This document shows, piece after piece, positions 1 to 7,536 of a DNA stretch of 64,000 nucleotides (its first letter is position 1; the number at the start of each line of letters is the position of its first letter). The translations under genes were made by a program, and so were the position numbers. A model generated the notes under the pieces. It was not told where the DNA came from. It ran no database searches and saw nothing but the letters and a program-made list of their open reading frames with translations. The stretch covers positions 1-64,000 of the forward strand of contig CAVWBT010000010.1 of assembly GCA_963753285.1 (NCBI GenBank). Reading direction: 5' to 3'. This DNA is from JAHEDH01 sp963753285 (GTDB lineage Bacteria > Actinomycetota > Acidimicrobiia > Spongiisociales > ZC4RG35).

Positions 1-274
1 TGCCGAGGACGGTGAGGTCGATGAAGACGCCGATCAGCACGGCGTTCGCCAGCGTGCCCGGACCCGGCCGCTCCCTGAGCGGAATCCACAGCAGCAGCAC
101 GGCGAAGCTGGTGACGATGGCGGCAAAGCCGATGGAGAGCGGGGTGACGAGCGAGAGGCCCTCGTGGAAGACGTCCCAGGGCGGGTTGCCGAGGTCGGAT
201 TGCACCATCAGGCCGGAGCCGAACCCGAACACGGCGAGGCCGACGAACAGCTGGACGAGGCGCCGTGTGGTCAC
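1..274 (-). CDS. YczE/YitT-like integral membrane protein, partial (C-terminus beyond the window edge)
   Basis: The gene reads leftward off the window edge; 91 codons are visible. The N-terminus (VTTRRLVQLFVGLAVFGFGS) leads into a first membrane segment. It is followed by a Gly/Asp-Leu-Gly-x-x-Pro-Trp-Asp-Val motif (SDLGNPPWDVFHEGLS) that is typical of the YczE family of uncharacterised membrane proteins, and then by two more hydrophobic stretches. I chose the GTG at 272-274 because a TACCGT box ends six bases before it, the leaderless promoter layout seen repeatedly in this window. The function of the family is not established. The family call rests on the DLG-PWD motif and the hydrophobicity. 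Confidence 0.7.
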   Translation of the reverse strand, partial: MTTRRLVQLFVGLAVFGFGSGLMVQSDLGNPPWDVFHEGLSLVTPLSIGFAAIVTSFAVLLLWIPLRERPGPGTLANAVLIGVFIDLTVLG

Positions 275-354
275 GCCGAGACGGTAGCCAGCCGGCAGGA
301 ACCCGGGAACCGGGCGCCGACGTCCCATCCACGACATCCGACGAGGAGATCTGA

Positions 355-840
355 ATGAAACGCCTGTTGGTCCTGTTCGCTGCGCTGGCGCTGACCGCGT
401 GCGGGGGCGACGGCGCCGATGGCCCGATCCCGGTCGAGCCGGACGGCGGCATCGGTGATGGTGCCGGTCCGCCGGGAGACGGGTTCGCGGGTGCGGATCT
501 CACGATCACGATCGAACATCCCGATGCCGCCACCGCCGAGTACCGGGTGACCTGCTCCGATGGGATGGCGACCGTCGACGGGTTCGACGACCTGTCGCCG
601 GAGGCGGCGTGCGCCCGGCTGGCGATCCCAGAGGTCCAGGAACGGCTGATCAACCCTCCGCTCCCCGGCGACCGGGTCTGCACCGAGATCTACGGAGGCC
701 CGGACACGGCACACATCCGCGGCACGCTCGACGACCAGTCGGTCGACACGGTCATCGACCGGACGAACGGCTGCGGGATCAACGATTGGGACACCGTGCT
801 GGCAGACGTGCTCCCATCGGCGTTGGGCGTGACCGGCTAG
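355..840 (+). CDS. Lipoprotein with subtilisin-inhibitor-like (SSI) domain
   Basis: 161 aa. Residues 1-16 form a lipoprotein signal ending in the lipobox LTAC. A Gly/Asp/Pro-rich linker follows, to about residue 45. The remainder shows the spacing of Streptomyces subtilisin inhibitor-like domains: a first Cys (YRVTCSDG), then PEAACARL, then RVCTEIYGGP, a short GTLDD strand, and a last Cys (NGCG). This gives two likely disulfide pairs. SSI-like lipoproteins in actinobacteria are thought to be surface-bound protease inhibitors, but inhibitory activity here is inference. A GAGGAG ribosome site lies 8 nt before the ATG. It converges on the PspC-type pair and shares a hairpin with it. Confidence 0.7.
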   Translation: MKRLLVLFAALALTACGGDGADGPIPVEPDGGIGDGAGPPGDGFAGADLTITIEHPDAATAEYRVTCSDGMATVDGFDDLSPEAACARLAIPEVQERLINPPLPGDRVCTEIYGGPDTAHIRGTLDDQSVDTVIDRTNGCGINDWDTVLADVLPSALGVTG

Positions 841-848
841 ACGCGCCG

Positions 849-875
849 GAGCCGGCCCCGAGCAGGGGCCGGCTC
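849..875. terminator. Bidirectional hairpin terminator between convergent genes
   Basis: A perfect 11-bp inverted repeat (849-859 and 865-875, loop GAGCA) sits 9 bp after the SSI-like gene and 18 bp before the stop of the opposing gene. There is no T-tract on either side, so it is hairpin-only, as is common in high-GC actinobacteria. Confidence 0.7.
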
Positions 876-893
876 ACTCCTCGGCGTGGTCGG

Positions 894-1490
894 TCAGACG
901 GGCTCGGTCTGCCGTTCGATGACCGGTTGTGGTTGCGGAGCGGGACGACGGAAGGCCACGACGAACAACAGTGTCGCAGCGATGGCCGCCATCCCTCCCG
1001 CGCCCATGATCAGTGAAGAGGCGATTCTGATCGGGGTGGCGGGAAGTGTGACGGACACGTCGGCGTCCACACCGCGTGATCCATCGGCATTCATCACGAC
1101 CGCGGTCCAGGGGCCGCGGGTGTCGATGTCGATGGACGGATCCGAGCCCGAGGCTCTGAGTCGAGCCAGATGGCCACGCTCTCGGGGCGGGAGATCGGTG
1201 GCGAGGAACCGATCGACGTCGTCGGCGCGGGCAACCCCGATGAACAACTCACCGCCGTCGACCGCAACGCTGATCTCCTCGACATCGTCGATGCCGACCG
1301 AGCCGTCCCAGTCGAGATCGACCTCGCCGAATGTCATCGCCCGCCCGGAGGTCGTTGCGCTGATGGTCGGAAGGGTGACGGAGTCGCCGTCGGTGAGGGA
1401 GAACATGCCGGCTGACACCACGAGGAGGGGGATCGCCACGATTGCCACGACGAATCCGAGGATTCCGGAGATGATCTTGACGAAGGTCAT
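894..1490 (-). CDS. Membrane-anchored protein of unknown function, two terminal TM helices
   Basis: 198 aa. One membrane helix lies at residues 5-27 and a second near the C-terminus (about 165-185), with roughly 135 extracytoplasmic residues between. The loop carries a sequence that fits the EF-hand/dockerin calcium loop pattern D-x-D-x-D-G-x5-D (DLDWDGSVGIDD, about residue 57). No known enzyme motif is visible. The ATG overlaps the TGA of the upstream PspC-domain gene (ATGA), so the two are translationally coupled. A GGAGA ribosome site precedes it. The partnership with PspC suggests an envelope-stress or membrane role, which is inference only. Confidence 0.65.
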   Translation of the reverse strand: MTFVKIISGILGFVVAIVAIPLLVVSAGMFSLTDGDSVTLPTISATTSGRAMTFGEVDLDWDGSVGIDDVEEISVAVDGGELFIGVARADDVDRFLATDLPPRERGHLARLRASGSDPSIDIDTRGPWTAVVMNADGSRGVDADVSVTLPATPIRIASSLIMGAGGMAAIAATLLFVVAFRRPAPQPQPVIERQTEPV

Positions 1491-1891
1491 GCGGTCTCCA
1501 GTGCAACGTTGGGTCGCGATGCCAGCCAGGCGCCGAGCACCAGCAGCGATAGGACGACGAACGGTCCCTGGAGGAACGAGATGGTCGCGACGGCTGCCAG
1601 CATCAGGGCCGTGAGGATCCACCAGCCGAGCTTCTGGCTGAGGCGCTCGGTGTGGTCGAACCGCACGATCCACTGCTGGAACGGTGCCAGCTCTTCGCCC
1701 TCCGACCTGATGGCCACGGTGGCGAATGCGTAGGCGACGATTCCGAGGCCGGCGAACAGGCTGGTGACGATGAATCCGGCACGGACCCAGCCCCGACCGA
1801 TGCCGGTCCTGTTGGCGATTGCTGTGGTTGCTCCGGTGAGGACCCGACCGGTGCGGGGCCGTTCGAACGGCGGTGTGTGTGTCTGTTCCAT
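1487..1891 (-). CDS. PspC-domain membrane protein
   Basis: 134 aa. Residues 12-65 match the PspC fold: an amphipathic RVLTGATTAIANRTGI start, then WVRAGFIVTSLFAGLGIVAY and a second half-helix (ATVAIRSEGE). Two more hydrophobic segments follow near residues 90-125. In the phage-shock response PspC is a membrane sensor of envelope stress. In actinobacteria many PspC-only proteins have no assigned role. It is first in a two-gene operon with the membrane protein behind it (4-bp overlap). The ATG has a GAGAGGA ribosome site. Confidence 0.8.
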   Translation of the reverse strand: MEQTHTPPFERPRTGRVLTGATTAIANRTGIGRGWVRAGFIVTSLFAGLGIVAYAFATVAIRSEGEELAPFQQWIVRFDHTERLSQKLGWWILTALMLAAVATISFLQGPFVVLSLLVLGAWLASRPNVALETA

Positions 1892-1981
1892 GGCTGCATC
1901 CTCTCGGAGTGCGGTCCACGGCGAAATGGGGTCTGACCCTCCGGCACCCCTGATCGTCTCAGGGATGGGTCAGGGTCCCGG

Positions 1982-1987
1982 TAGCCT
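1982..1987 (+). promoter_or_regulatory. TANNNT -10 box (TAGCCT) of leaderless yihY-type gene
   Basis: TAGCCT ends 8 nt before the GTG at 1996, and no ribosome site is present. The 1892-1981 stretch between the divergent genes holds nothing else I can name. Confidence 0.55.
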
Positions 1988-1995
1988 TCGGATCC

Positions 1996-3084
1996 GTGAG
2001 CAAGGTGACCGCAAAGAGCCCGGCACGCATCCGCGTCTTCGAGATGTTGAAGGCCTCTGGCAAGGAGTTCGGGAAGGACAAGGCCAGCCGGATGGCGGCT
2101 GCGATCGCCTACCGCACGGTCTTCGCCCTTGCACCGCTGCTGCTGGTCGCCGTGTCGGTGGCGTCGCTGTTCCTCGACTCGCCCGCAACCGACTGCGAGC
2201 CCGGTACCGACGGTCCGTGCGAGACGATCCAGGATCAACTCGTGGCCCAGGTCGAGGAGTTGAGCGAACCGCTGGCCGAGACGGTCGACGACATCATGAC
2301 CAGTGCCGCCGAAGGTGCGACGACAACCGGCGTGGTCGGTGCGGCGATCTTCCTGTTCACCGCCTCCAGCCTGTTCTTCGAGATCCAGGCCAGCCTCAAC
2401 ACGATCTTCCAGGCTCCCGAGGAGCGAACCAAGGGCATCGTCGCCCTGGTGCGTGGAAGGGCGATCGGAGCCCTTGCCGTCGTGCTGCTCGGTGGGTTGA
2501 TCGTCGTTCTGTTCGCTGCCAACGCCGTGGTCTCCGGTGCCGGCTCCTTCATCCTCGATCTCATAGAGAACGCCGGACTCGACCGCGGGCTCTTCGAGCC
2601 CCTCCTGCGTTTCGCCGGGCCGCTGGTCACGCTCGTCCTGTTGATCCTGGTGTTCGCCGTCCAGTTCCAGACCTTCACGGTCGTCAAGATCCCCTGGAAG
2701 GCGGCGTGGCGCGGTGGTGCGGTGACGGCGATCGTGTTTGCAGCGGGGGCGATCGGGGTCGGCTTCTACTTCTCGCTGCAGGCGGATGGGGGCAACGGCG
2801 CCGGCTTCTCGGCCGGGGGGTTCGCTGGGGGAGCGGTGCTGATCCTGTTCACGGTGTTCATCCTCGCCCAGATCTTCCTGTTCGGAGCAGAGTTCACCAA
2901 GACCTACGCGGATTTCGTGCGATTCGGCGATGTGTTGCAGCCGTCGGTCCGAGCAGAGAACAGCAAGCCGGACATCAGCGCCGACGAGGTGCGTGCCGCC
3001 GCGACCACCGATCTGATCGCCCGGGTCGGCGTGTTCTCGTTCCTGGCCGGGATCGTGCTCGGCTACTTCCGACGGCGATCGTGA
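1996..3084 (+). CDS. YihY/BrkB-family inner membrane protein
   Basis: 362 aa. The family signature is clear at residues 30-60 (RMAAAIAYRTVFALAPLLLV), where YihY proteins have A-x-A-YR/YS-hh-h-x-h-A-P-hhh. Six membrane segments follow, at about 37-56, 112-132, 156-180, 203-223, 239-259 and 274-300. An extracytoplasmic loop after the first helix contains two Cys and many acidic residues. The old name tRNase BN for this family is known to be wrong, and the true function is unclear. The GTG start is set by the promoter box just upstream. Confidence 0.85.
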   Translation: MSKVTAKSPARIRVFEMLKASGKEFGKDKASRMAAAIAYRTVFALAPLLLVAVSVASLFLDSPATDCEPGTDGPCETIQDQLVAQVEELSEPLAETVDDIMTSAAEGATTTGVVGAAIFLFTASSLFFEIQASLNTIFQAPEERTKGIVALVRGRAIGALAVVLLGGLIVVLFAANAVVSGAGSFILDLIENAGLDRGLFEPLLRFAGPLVTLVLLILVFAVQFQTFTVVKIPWKAAWRGGAVTAIVFAAGAIGVGFYFSLQADGGNGAGFSAGGFAGGAVLILFTVFILAQIFLFGAEFTKTYADFVRFGDVLQPSVRAENSKPDISADEVRAAATTDLIARVGVFSFLAGIVLGYFRRRS

Positions 3085-3090
3085 GATCGG

Positions 3091-3591
3091 TCAGAGGTCC
3101 AAGCGCATCCTGAGTTCGTCCTTACACGGGTCGGAGGGGAGCGGCTTGGCGTCGCCAGTGACCGTGAAACCGCTTCGGAGATACAGCTTCTCGGCTGCGC
3201 CGTTGCCACGGGTGACCCACAGTTCGACCCGGCGGTATCCCGACGCCGATGCCCAGTCGACGACCCGACGGACCAACTCGCCTCCTGCACCCGACCGTCG
3301 GACGCTCGGAGCCACCCACATCGAGATCAGCTCGGCCGTGGATGGTTCAGTGGTGTTTCGAATCGCTGCAACCATCCCCACATCCTCGCCGGCGGAGTCG
3401 ACGGCCAGATACAAGGTGGAGTCGGGCCCGTTGGCAGCGGCAGTCACGCGATTGCGCCACACTTCGTCGGGAAACCGTGTTGCCTCCTCCAGTGTCGTGG
3501 CGAAGGCCGACGGCGTGTCCGCGAGCGCGCGCAAGCGTACGCGTCGGTAGCGGTCCGCGTCTTCGGGCCGGATTCGTGAGATCGTGATCAT
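3091..3591 (-). CDS. GNAT-family N-acetyltransferase
   Basis: 166 aa from the ATG at 3591 (MITISRIRPEDADRYRRVRL). The typical GNAT order is present: an N-terminal strand/helix, a MWVAPSVRRSGAG block at residues 91-103 that carries the R/Q-x-x-G-x-G/A acetyl-CoA pyrophosphate loop, and the AEKLYLRSGF end motif. The substrate cannot be told. A TACGGT box lies 10 nt before this ATG, so the longer reading from 3654 is unlikely. It converges on the YihY-type gene with 6 bp between them. Confidence 0.85.
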   Translation of the reverse strand: MITISRIRPEDADRYRRVRLRALADTPSAFATTLEEATRFPDEVWRNRVTAAANGPDSTLYLAVDSAGEDVGMVAAIRNTTEPSTAELISMWVAPSVRRSGAGGELVRRVVDWASASGYRRVELWVTRGNGAAEKLYLRSGFTVTGDAKPLPSDPCKDELRMRLDL

Positions 3592-3670
3592 CGGTTGCCC
3601 AACCGTATGGAAGCTGCCGCGATGATCGTCTGCCAATTCGCCGCCAGAAGCCACCGCACATCGTCCAACC

Positions 3671-4327
3671 TCAACGGTCGACCTCGATCACGTCGTACGG
3701 GGCGACATTCACGACACGTGAGGCCCCGATGGTCCTCCCGGGCTCCCCGGACCCCTTGGGGCGCACATGGCCGTGCAACACGAGCCCGGGACCCAGGCGT
3801 TCGATGAGACGCTCGAAACATCCGAATCCGCGATGGGCCGGGTCCTCGAGTTCGCCGTTTTCTCTCGGTGGGGCGTGCGCCACGAGAACGTCGAGCCCGC
3901 CCTTCCCGACCGTTTCGCGTGCGCGCACTCTGGCGCGGAGTCGAAGTGTGCGCAACCACATCTCCCGTTCGCCATACTGATTCGGGCCGGGACGGTAACG
4001 AACTGACCCGCCCAGCCCAGCGAACGTGATGCCATTCCACTCCTCGATGGTTCCGTCGAGATTCAGGCCTCCAGGAGGGCCTGGAGGTTCCTTCCAGGCC
4101 AGGCTGAAGTCGGCGTCGGTGTACATCGGGAGTGGGCGGCGCTTGACGTCGGGATCGCGGTCGCCGGGGACGTACAGCAGCGGTCGATTCGCCGCAGAAG
4201 CGACGTAGTCGAGATAGTCGAAGGGCAGATCGCCGCACGAGACGACCAGATCCGGCGCGATGCTCTTGATCTGCCCGACGCTCAGTGAGCGCGTCGTCTC
4301 GTCTGCGATGGCGAGGAGCCGGACCAT
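3671..4327 (-). CDS. Calcineurin-like metallophosphoesterase
   Basis: 218 aa. Metal-ligand motifs are CGDLPFD (D33), PGDRD near residue 54, HAPP near 155 and HGHV near 190. The first family motif, normally D-x-H-G, reads A-D-E-T-T-R here, so the His is missing and the metal site is atypical. Small archaeal and actinobacterial phosphoesterases of this shape act on unknown phosphodiesters. The ATG is preceded at 6 nt by TAGCCT, so it is probably leaderless. The intergenic stretch to the divergent 4443 gene carries both promoters. Confidence 0.8.
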   Translation of the reverse strand: MVRLLAIADETTRSLSVGQIKSIAPDLVVSCGDLPFDYLDYVASAANRPLLYVPGDRDPDVKRRPLPMYTDADFSLAWKEPPGPPGGLNLDGTIEEWNGITFAGLGGSVRYRPGPNQYGEREMWLRTLRLRARVRARETVGKGGLDVLVAHAPPRENGELEDPAHRGFGCFERLIERLGPGLVLHGHVRPKGSGEPGRTIGASRVVNVAPYDVIEVDR

Positions 4328-4333
4328 CGGGGC

Positions 4334-4339
4334 AGGCTA
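4334..4339 (-). promoter_or_regulatory. -10 box of leaderless phosphoesterase gene
   Basis: Read on the minus strand: TAGCCT, then GCCCCG, then ATG. The spacing is exactly 6 nt. Confidence 0.55.
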
Positions 4340-4442
4340 CGCCCAGGCGGATGGGAGGTTCGACCGGGATCGGTCGAATCGACCTGCCGGCAGCCGGGAG
4401 CCAACAGCCAAGAGCCAGTCCTCCCGATAGGCTGGTCGGCAT

Positions 4443-4995
4443 ATGGCGATCGACATTCCCGGCTTCGTGACCGACCTCAAAGAGCACGCCATCGAGCACG
4501 GTTTCCACGTCCACGATGAGCGCCACTTCGTCGAGACCTACTCCCTCCGACAATCGTGGGAGGTGGACGTCCATCCCGAGGAGGCCTGTAGCGGGCCGCT
4601 CGACCTGCATCTGTCGCTCGACGTCGACCCTCGCATCCTGCTGTCGTTCCAGGATCGGCTGGCTGAGCTCGAGGATTTCGAGGAGCCCGAGGACGACTTC
4701 CATCTCCAGCTGTTCTTCAACTGGCAGATCCCCCCTCTCGGCTCACCACCCGGATCTGCTGATCCTGGCGACCGATCTGGCAGGCGTGGCGGGTGCCGAG
4801 CTCCCGGTCGAGGTGTCTGCGATCGACTCGTACGGCGCGATCGCCGATGCCCCCGAGCAGCGGCTCCACATCGTGGGGAAGAGCAGTGTGTCGCTGGCCT
4901 CGATGTTGATGGGCCGCGAGCAGCTGTGCGACGCGCTCGAGCGGGCGAGGGACGTCAGCCTCTACATCCTCGATCACACCAGCTCGTGGATGTGA
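4443..4995 (+). CDS. Conserved-looking hypothetical protein, interrupted by a frameshift in a C6 run
   Basis: The reading frame from ATG 4443 gives a plausible protein for about 96 codons (MAIDIPGFVTDLKEHAIEHG through LQLFFNWQIP). It then goes out of frame into low-quality Arg/Gly sequence. Deleting one C from the run at 4730-4735 joins it to the +1 frame, which continues as SAHHPDLLILATDLAGVAGA and ends at the TGA at 4993-4995 (TSSWM). The repaired protein would be 183 aa, acidic and soluble, with no motif I recognise. The start has TAGGCT 9 nt upstream. The break is either a sequence error or a recent mutation. The gene converges on the LacI-type regulator with 7 bp between. Confidence 0.65.
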
Positions 4996-5002
4996 TCGGG
5001 TC

Positions 5003-6034
5003 TCAGCGCTGACCGGAGACGGACTCGGGTCGCGTCTTCACCCGGCCGGTCGAACGGCCGATCATCAGCTCCGGTTGGAAGGTGTGGACCGTATTCGCCT
5101 GACCGGCGCTGCCGTCCTCGAGCAACCAGGCGACGCTGGCTGCCATGCGCTCGACCGGCTGTCGCAGCGACGTGAGACGTGGGTGGGTGACCGCAGCGAG
5201 CGAGGTGCCGTCGAAGCCGACCACCGACACGTCGCCCGGAACCGACTTCCCCCAGGCGCGGATGCCATTGATCGCTCCGATCGCCATCAGGTCGCTTCCG
5301 GTCACGATCCCGGTCACGTCTGCCTCCATGAGTTTGGCGACTCCGGCGCGGCCGCCTTCGAGCGTGAAGAGGGTCTCCGACATCAGTTCGTCGCCGGTCT
5401 CGAGGCCGAGGTGCTCCATCTCCCCGAGGTACCCGGTCTTGAGCATGCGGCTGCTCGAGTACCGCTGGGGGCCCATCATGACGCCGATGCGCTGGTGCCC
5501 CATGGAGGCGAGATGCTGGACTGCGGTCCGGGCCCCGGCCTCGAGGTCGACGGTGACCAGCGGCACGTTGTCGGTCTCTCCTGCCCCATTGACCAGCACG
5601 ACGGGAATGCCTGCGGCAGTGAGCCGCTGATAGGGAGCGAACCCGACATCGGGATCGGCGTAGCGGCCGTTGACCACCACGATCCCGGCGGCGTGGGTCG
5701 CAGCGAAGTGATCGAGGTACTCCTGTTCGTTGACCGTGTCCGAGGTCGCCGGGCAGATCATCGACAGCAGTCCCTGCCGGGCGAGCCGGGATTCGATTGT
5801 CTGGGCGATCAGCGGGAAGATGGGGTTGTCCATCTCGGGCGTGACGATTCCGACCACGCCGGTCTGTTCCGGCCGGACCGGTACGTCCTGGTAGCCGAGA
5901 TCGGCAAGCACGCCGAGCACCCTGGCTCGGGTGTCTCCCGCCACGCCCGGCTTGGCGTTGAGGACGCGGCTCACGGTTGCGAGGCTGACGCCTGCGAGGT
6001 CGGAGACTTCCTGAAGCTTGGGTCGACTGGTCAC
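5003..6034 (-). CDS. LacI-family transcriptional regulator of the maltodextrin operon
   Basis: 343 aa from GTG 6034. The LacI helix-turn-helix is at residues 5-27 (LQEVSDLAGVSLATVSRVLN). The rest is a periplasmic-binding-like effector domain with VVGIVTPEMDNP and a conserved GIVTGSDLMAIGAINGIRAWG followed by DVSVVGFDG. Such proteins repress sugar-uptake genes until a sugar binds. It is transcribed divergently from the binding protein, permease and amylase genes, so it very likely controls them and itself. I chose GTG 6034 over the longer reading because a TAGCCT box lies 10 nt upstream and the domain starts immediately. Confidence 0.9.
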   Translation of the reverse strand: MTSRPKLQEVSDLAGVSLATVSRVLNAKPGVAGDTRARVLGVLADLGYQDVPVRPEQTGVVGIVTPEMDNPIFPLIAQTIESRLARQGLLSMICPATSDTVNEQEYLDHFAATHAAGIVVVNGRYADPDVGFAPYQRLTAAGIPVVLVNGAGETDNVPLVTVDLEAGARTAVQHLASMGHQRIGVMMGPQRYSSSRMLKTGYLGEMEHLGLETGDELMSETLFTLEGGRAGVAKLMEADVTGIVTGSDLMAIGAINGIRAWGKSVPGDVSVVGFDGTSLAAVTHPRLTSLRQPVERMAASVAWLLEDGSAGQANTVHTFQPELMIGRSTGRVKTRPESVSGQR

Positions 6035-6091
6035 TGCGAAGTCCAGGCTAATCCCCGGCCGGCCGAGTTTTCGGTCGATTCTGGAAATTTT

Positions 6092-6163
6092 CTGCAAGAT
6101 TCGCCCCCAACGCCGAAAACGCGTGCTTAACTCCGAGGAGTAGGCTTCCAGGAGCGTTCCTGG
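6092..6163 (+). promoter_or_regulatory. Divergent maltodextrin control region: -10 box and candidate operators
   Basis: TAGGCT at 6141-6146 is the likely -10 for the transporter operon. A palindrome CCAGGA-GCGT-TCCTGG at 6148-6163 covers the expected start point. ACGCGT at 6119-6124 falls where the -35 would be and has the central CG typical of LacI-family sites. CTGCAAG at 6092-6098 resembles half of the CTTGCAG motif described for Streptomyces MalR. Which of these the LacI protein binds is inference. Confidence 0.45.
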
Positions 6164-6217
6164 GAGAGCAACCCAACGAGACGCGAAACCCCTACAGAAC
6201 CTGATCTAGGAGGAACG

Positions 6218-7507
6218 GTGACGTTCAAGAAGATGCCATGGGTCGCACTGCTTGCAGTGTTTGCACTCATCGTTGCAGCGTGTGGAGGCGACGACGCCGC
6301 CGAAGACACGACGACCACGGAGGCGGAGGTCACCACGACCACCGCAGCTCCGGAACCCGAGGAAACCACCACGACCACCGAAGCCGCACCGGAGATCGAG
6401 CTGCTCGTCTGGGCAGACGAGAACCGCGCCGGCGCCATCGAAGAGGTCGCGCCCGCATTCACCGAAGCGACCGGTGTCGTCGTGAATGTCGAGCTCGTCG
6501 ACTTCGGCCAGATCCGTGACCAGGTCGGCGTCGCCGGCCCCGCAGGCGAAGGCCCCGACGTGTTCATCGGCGCATCCGACTGGGTTGGCGAGCTCGCCAC
6601 CAACGGTGTGCTCGAGCCGATCGATCCGGGAGCCTGGTCCGCACCCTTCACCGATGCATCGCTCAACGCGCTCACCTTCGACGGGACGCTCTACGGAGTG
6701 CCGTACGCCGTCGAGGCCGTCGCCCTGTACTACAACACCGATCTCGTTGCCGAGGCCCCCGCCACGTTCGACGATCTGATCGCCGCGTGTGAGGCCGACG
6801 AAGTCGAGGCCTGCCTCGGAGTGCCCGGCGCCGGTGACGGTCCCGACGCGTATCACAACTACCCATTCATCTCGGCCACCGGTGGCTACATCTTCGGCGA
6901 GGTGAACGGCTCCTACGATCCGACCGACGTCGGTCTCGACTCCGAAGGTGCCATCGCAGGCGCCGAGTTCCTGAGCGAGATCAGCGCCAGCGGCGTGCTC
7001 GGTGCGACCAACTACGACGAAGCCAAGAACCTCTTCCTGGCCGGCGAGCAGCCGTTCTGGGTCACCGGCCCCTGGGAGCTCGGCGGCGCCGCCGACTGGA
7101 CCGTCGGTTGGTCCGTTGCGAAGATCCCGACCATCAACGGTGGCACTCCGCAGCCGTTCATCGGGGTGCAGGCCTTCTTCCTGAGCTCCTTCTCGGAGAA
7201 CAAGCTGGTCGCGCAGTCGTTCCTGTTCGACTTCATCGCCAGCCAGGAGGGCCAGAACGCCCTGTTCGCCGCCGACGGCCGTCCGCCGGTGCACGACGCG
7301 ATCATCGCTCAGGTGGCCGACAACGCCGCCATCTCGGCGTTCGGAGCCTCGGCCGCCGATGGAGTGCCGATCCCGAACATTCCCGAAATGGGGAGCGTCT
7401 GGGGCGCACTCGGCGACAACCTCCAGCTCCTCCGGAACGGTGAGGTCGACGCCACTGCAGCAATGCAGACAGCCGCCGAATCGGTGAGAGCCGCCCTGGA
7501 GGGCTGA
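6218..7507 (+). CDS. malE: Sugar ABC transporter substrate-binding lipoprotein (maltose/maltodextrin type)
   Basis: 429 aa from GTG 6218, with an AGGAGG ribosome site. A lipoprotein signal (residues 1-21, lipobox VAAC) is followed by a Thr/Glu-rich linker to about residue 60. The mature part is a family 1 solute-binding protein: ELLVWADENRAGAIEEV, then GPDVFIGASDWVGELATNG, VPYAVEAVALYYN, and the GEQPFWVTGPWEL block. It captures oligosaccharide outside the membrane and delivers it to the two permeases downstream. The maltodextrin assignment comes from the family resemblance and the neopullulanase at the operon end. Confidence 0.88.
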   Translation: MTFKKMPWVALLAVFALIVAACGGDDAAEDTTTTEAEVTTTTAAPEPEETTTTTEAAPEIELLVWADENRAGAIEEVAPAFTEATGVVVNVELVDFGQIRDQVGVAGPAGEGPDVFIGASDWVGELATNGVLEPIDPGAWSAPFTDASLNALTFDGTLYGVPYAVEAVALYYNTDLVAEAPATFDDLIAACEADEVEACLGVPGAGDGPDAYHNYPFISATGGYIFGEVNGSYDPTDVGLDSEGAIAGAEFLSEISASGVLGATNYDEAKNLFLAGEQPFWVTGPWELGGAADWTVGWSVAKIPTINGGTPQPFIGVQAFFLSSFSENKLVAQSFLFDFIASQEGQNALFAADGRPPVHDAIIAQVADNAAISAFGASAADGVPIPNIPEMGSVWGALGDNLQLLRNGEVDATAAMQTAAESVRAALEG

Positions 7508-7523
7508 CCCGGTCGGCCAGAGC

Positions 7524-7529
7524 TAACGT
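7524..7529 (+). promoter_or_regulatory. Internal leaderless promoter box before malF
   Basis: TAACGT lies in the 29-bp gap after malE and ends 7 nt before the malF ATG. No good ribosome site is present. It may allow permease expression apart from the binding protein. Confidence 0.4.
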
Positions 7530-7536
7530 ACCGAAC

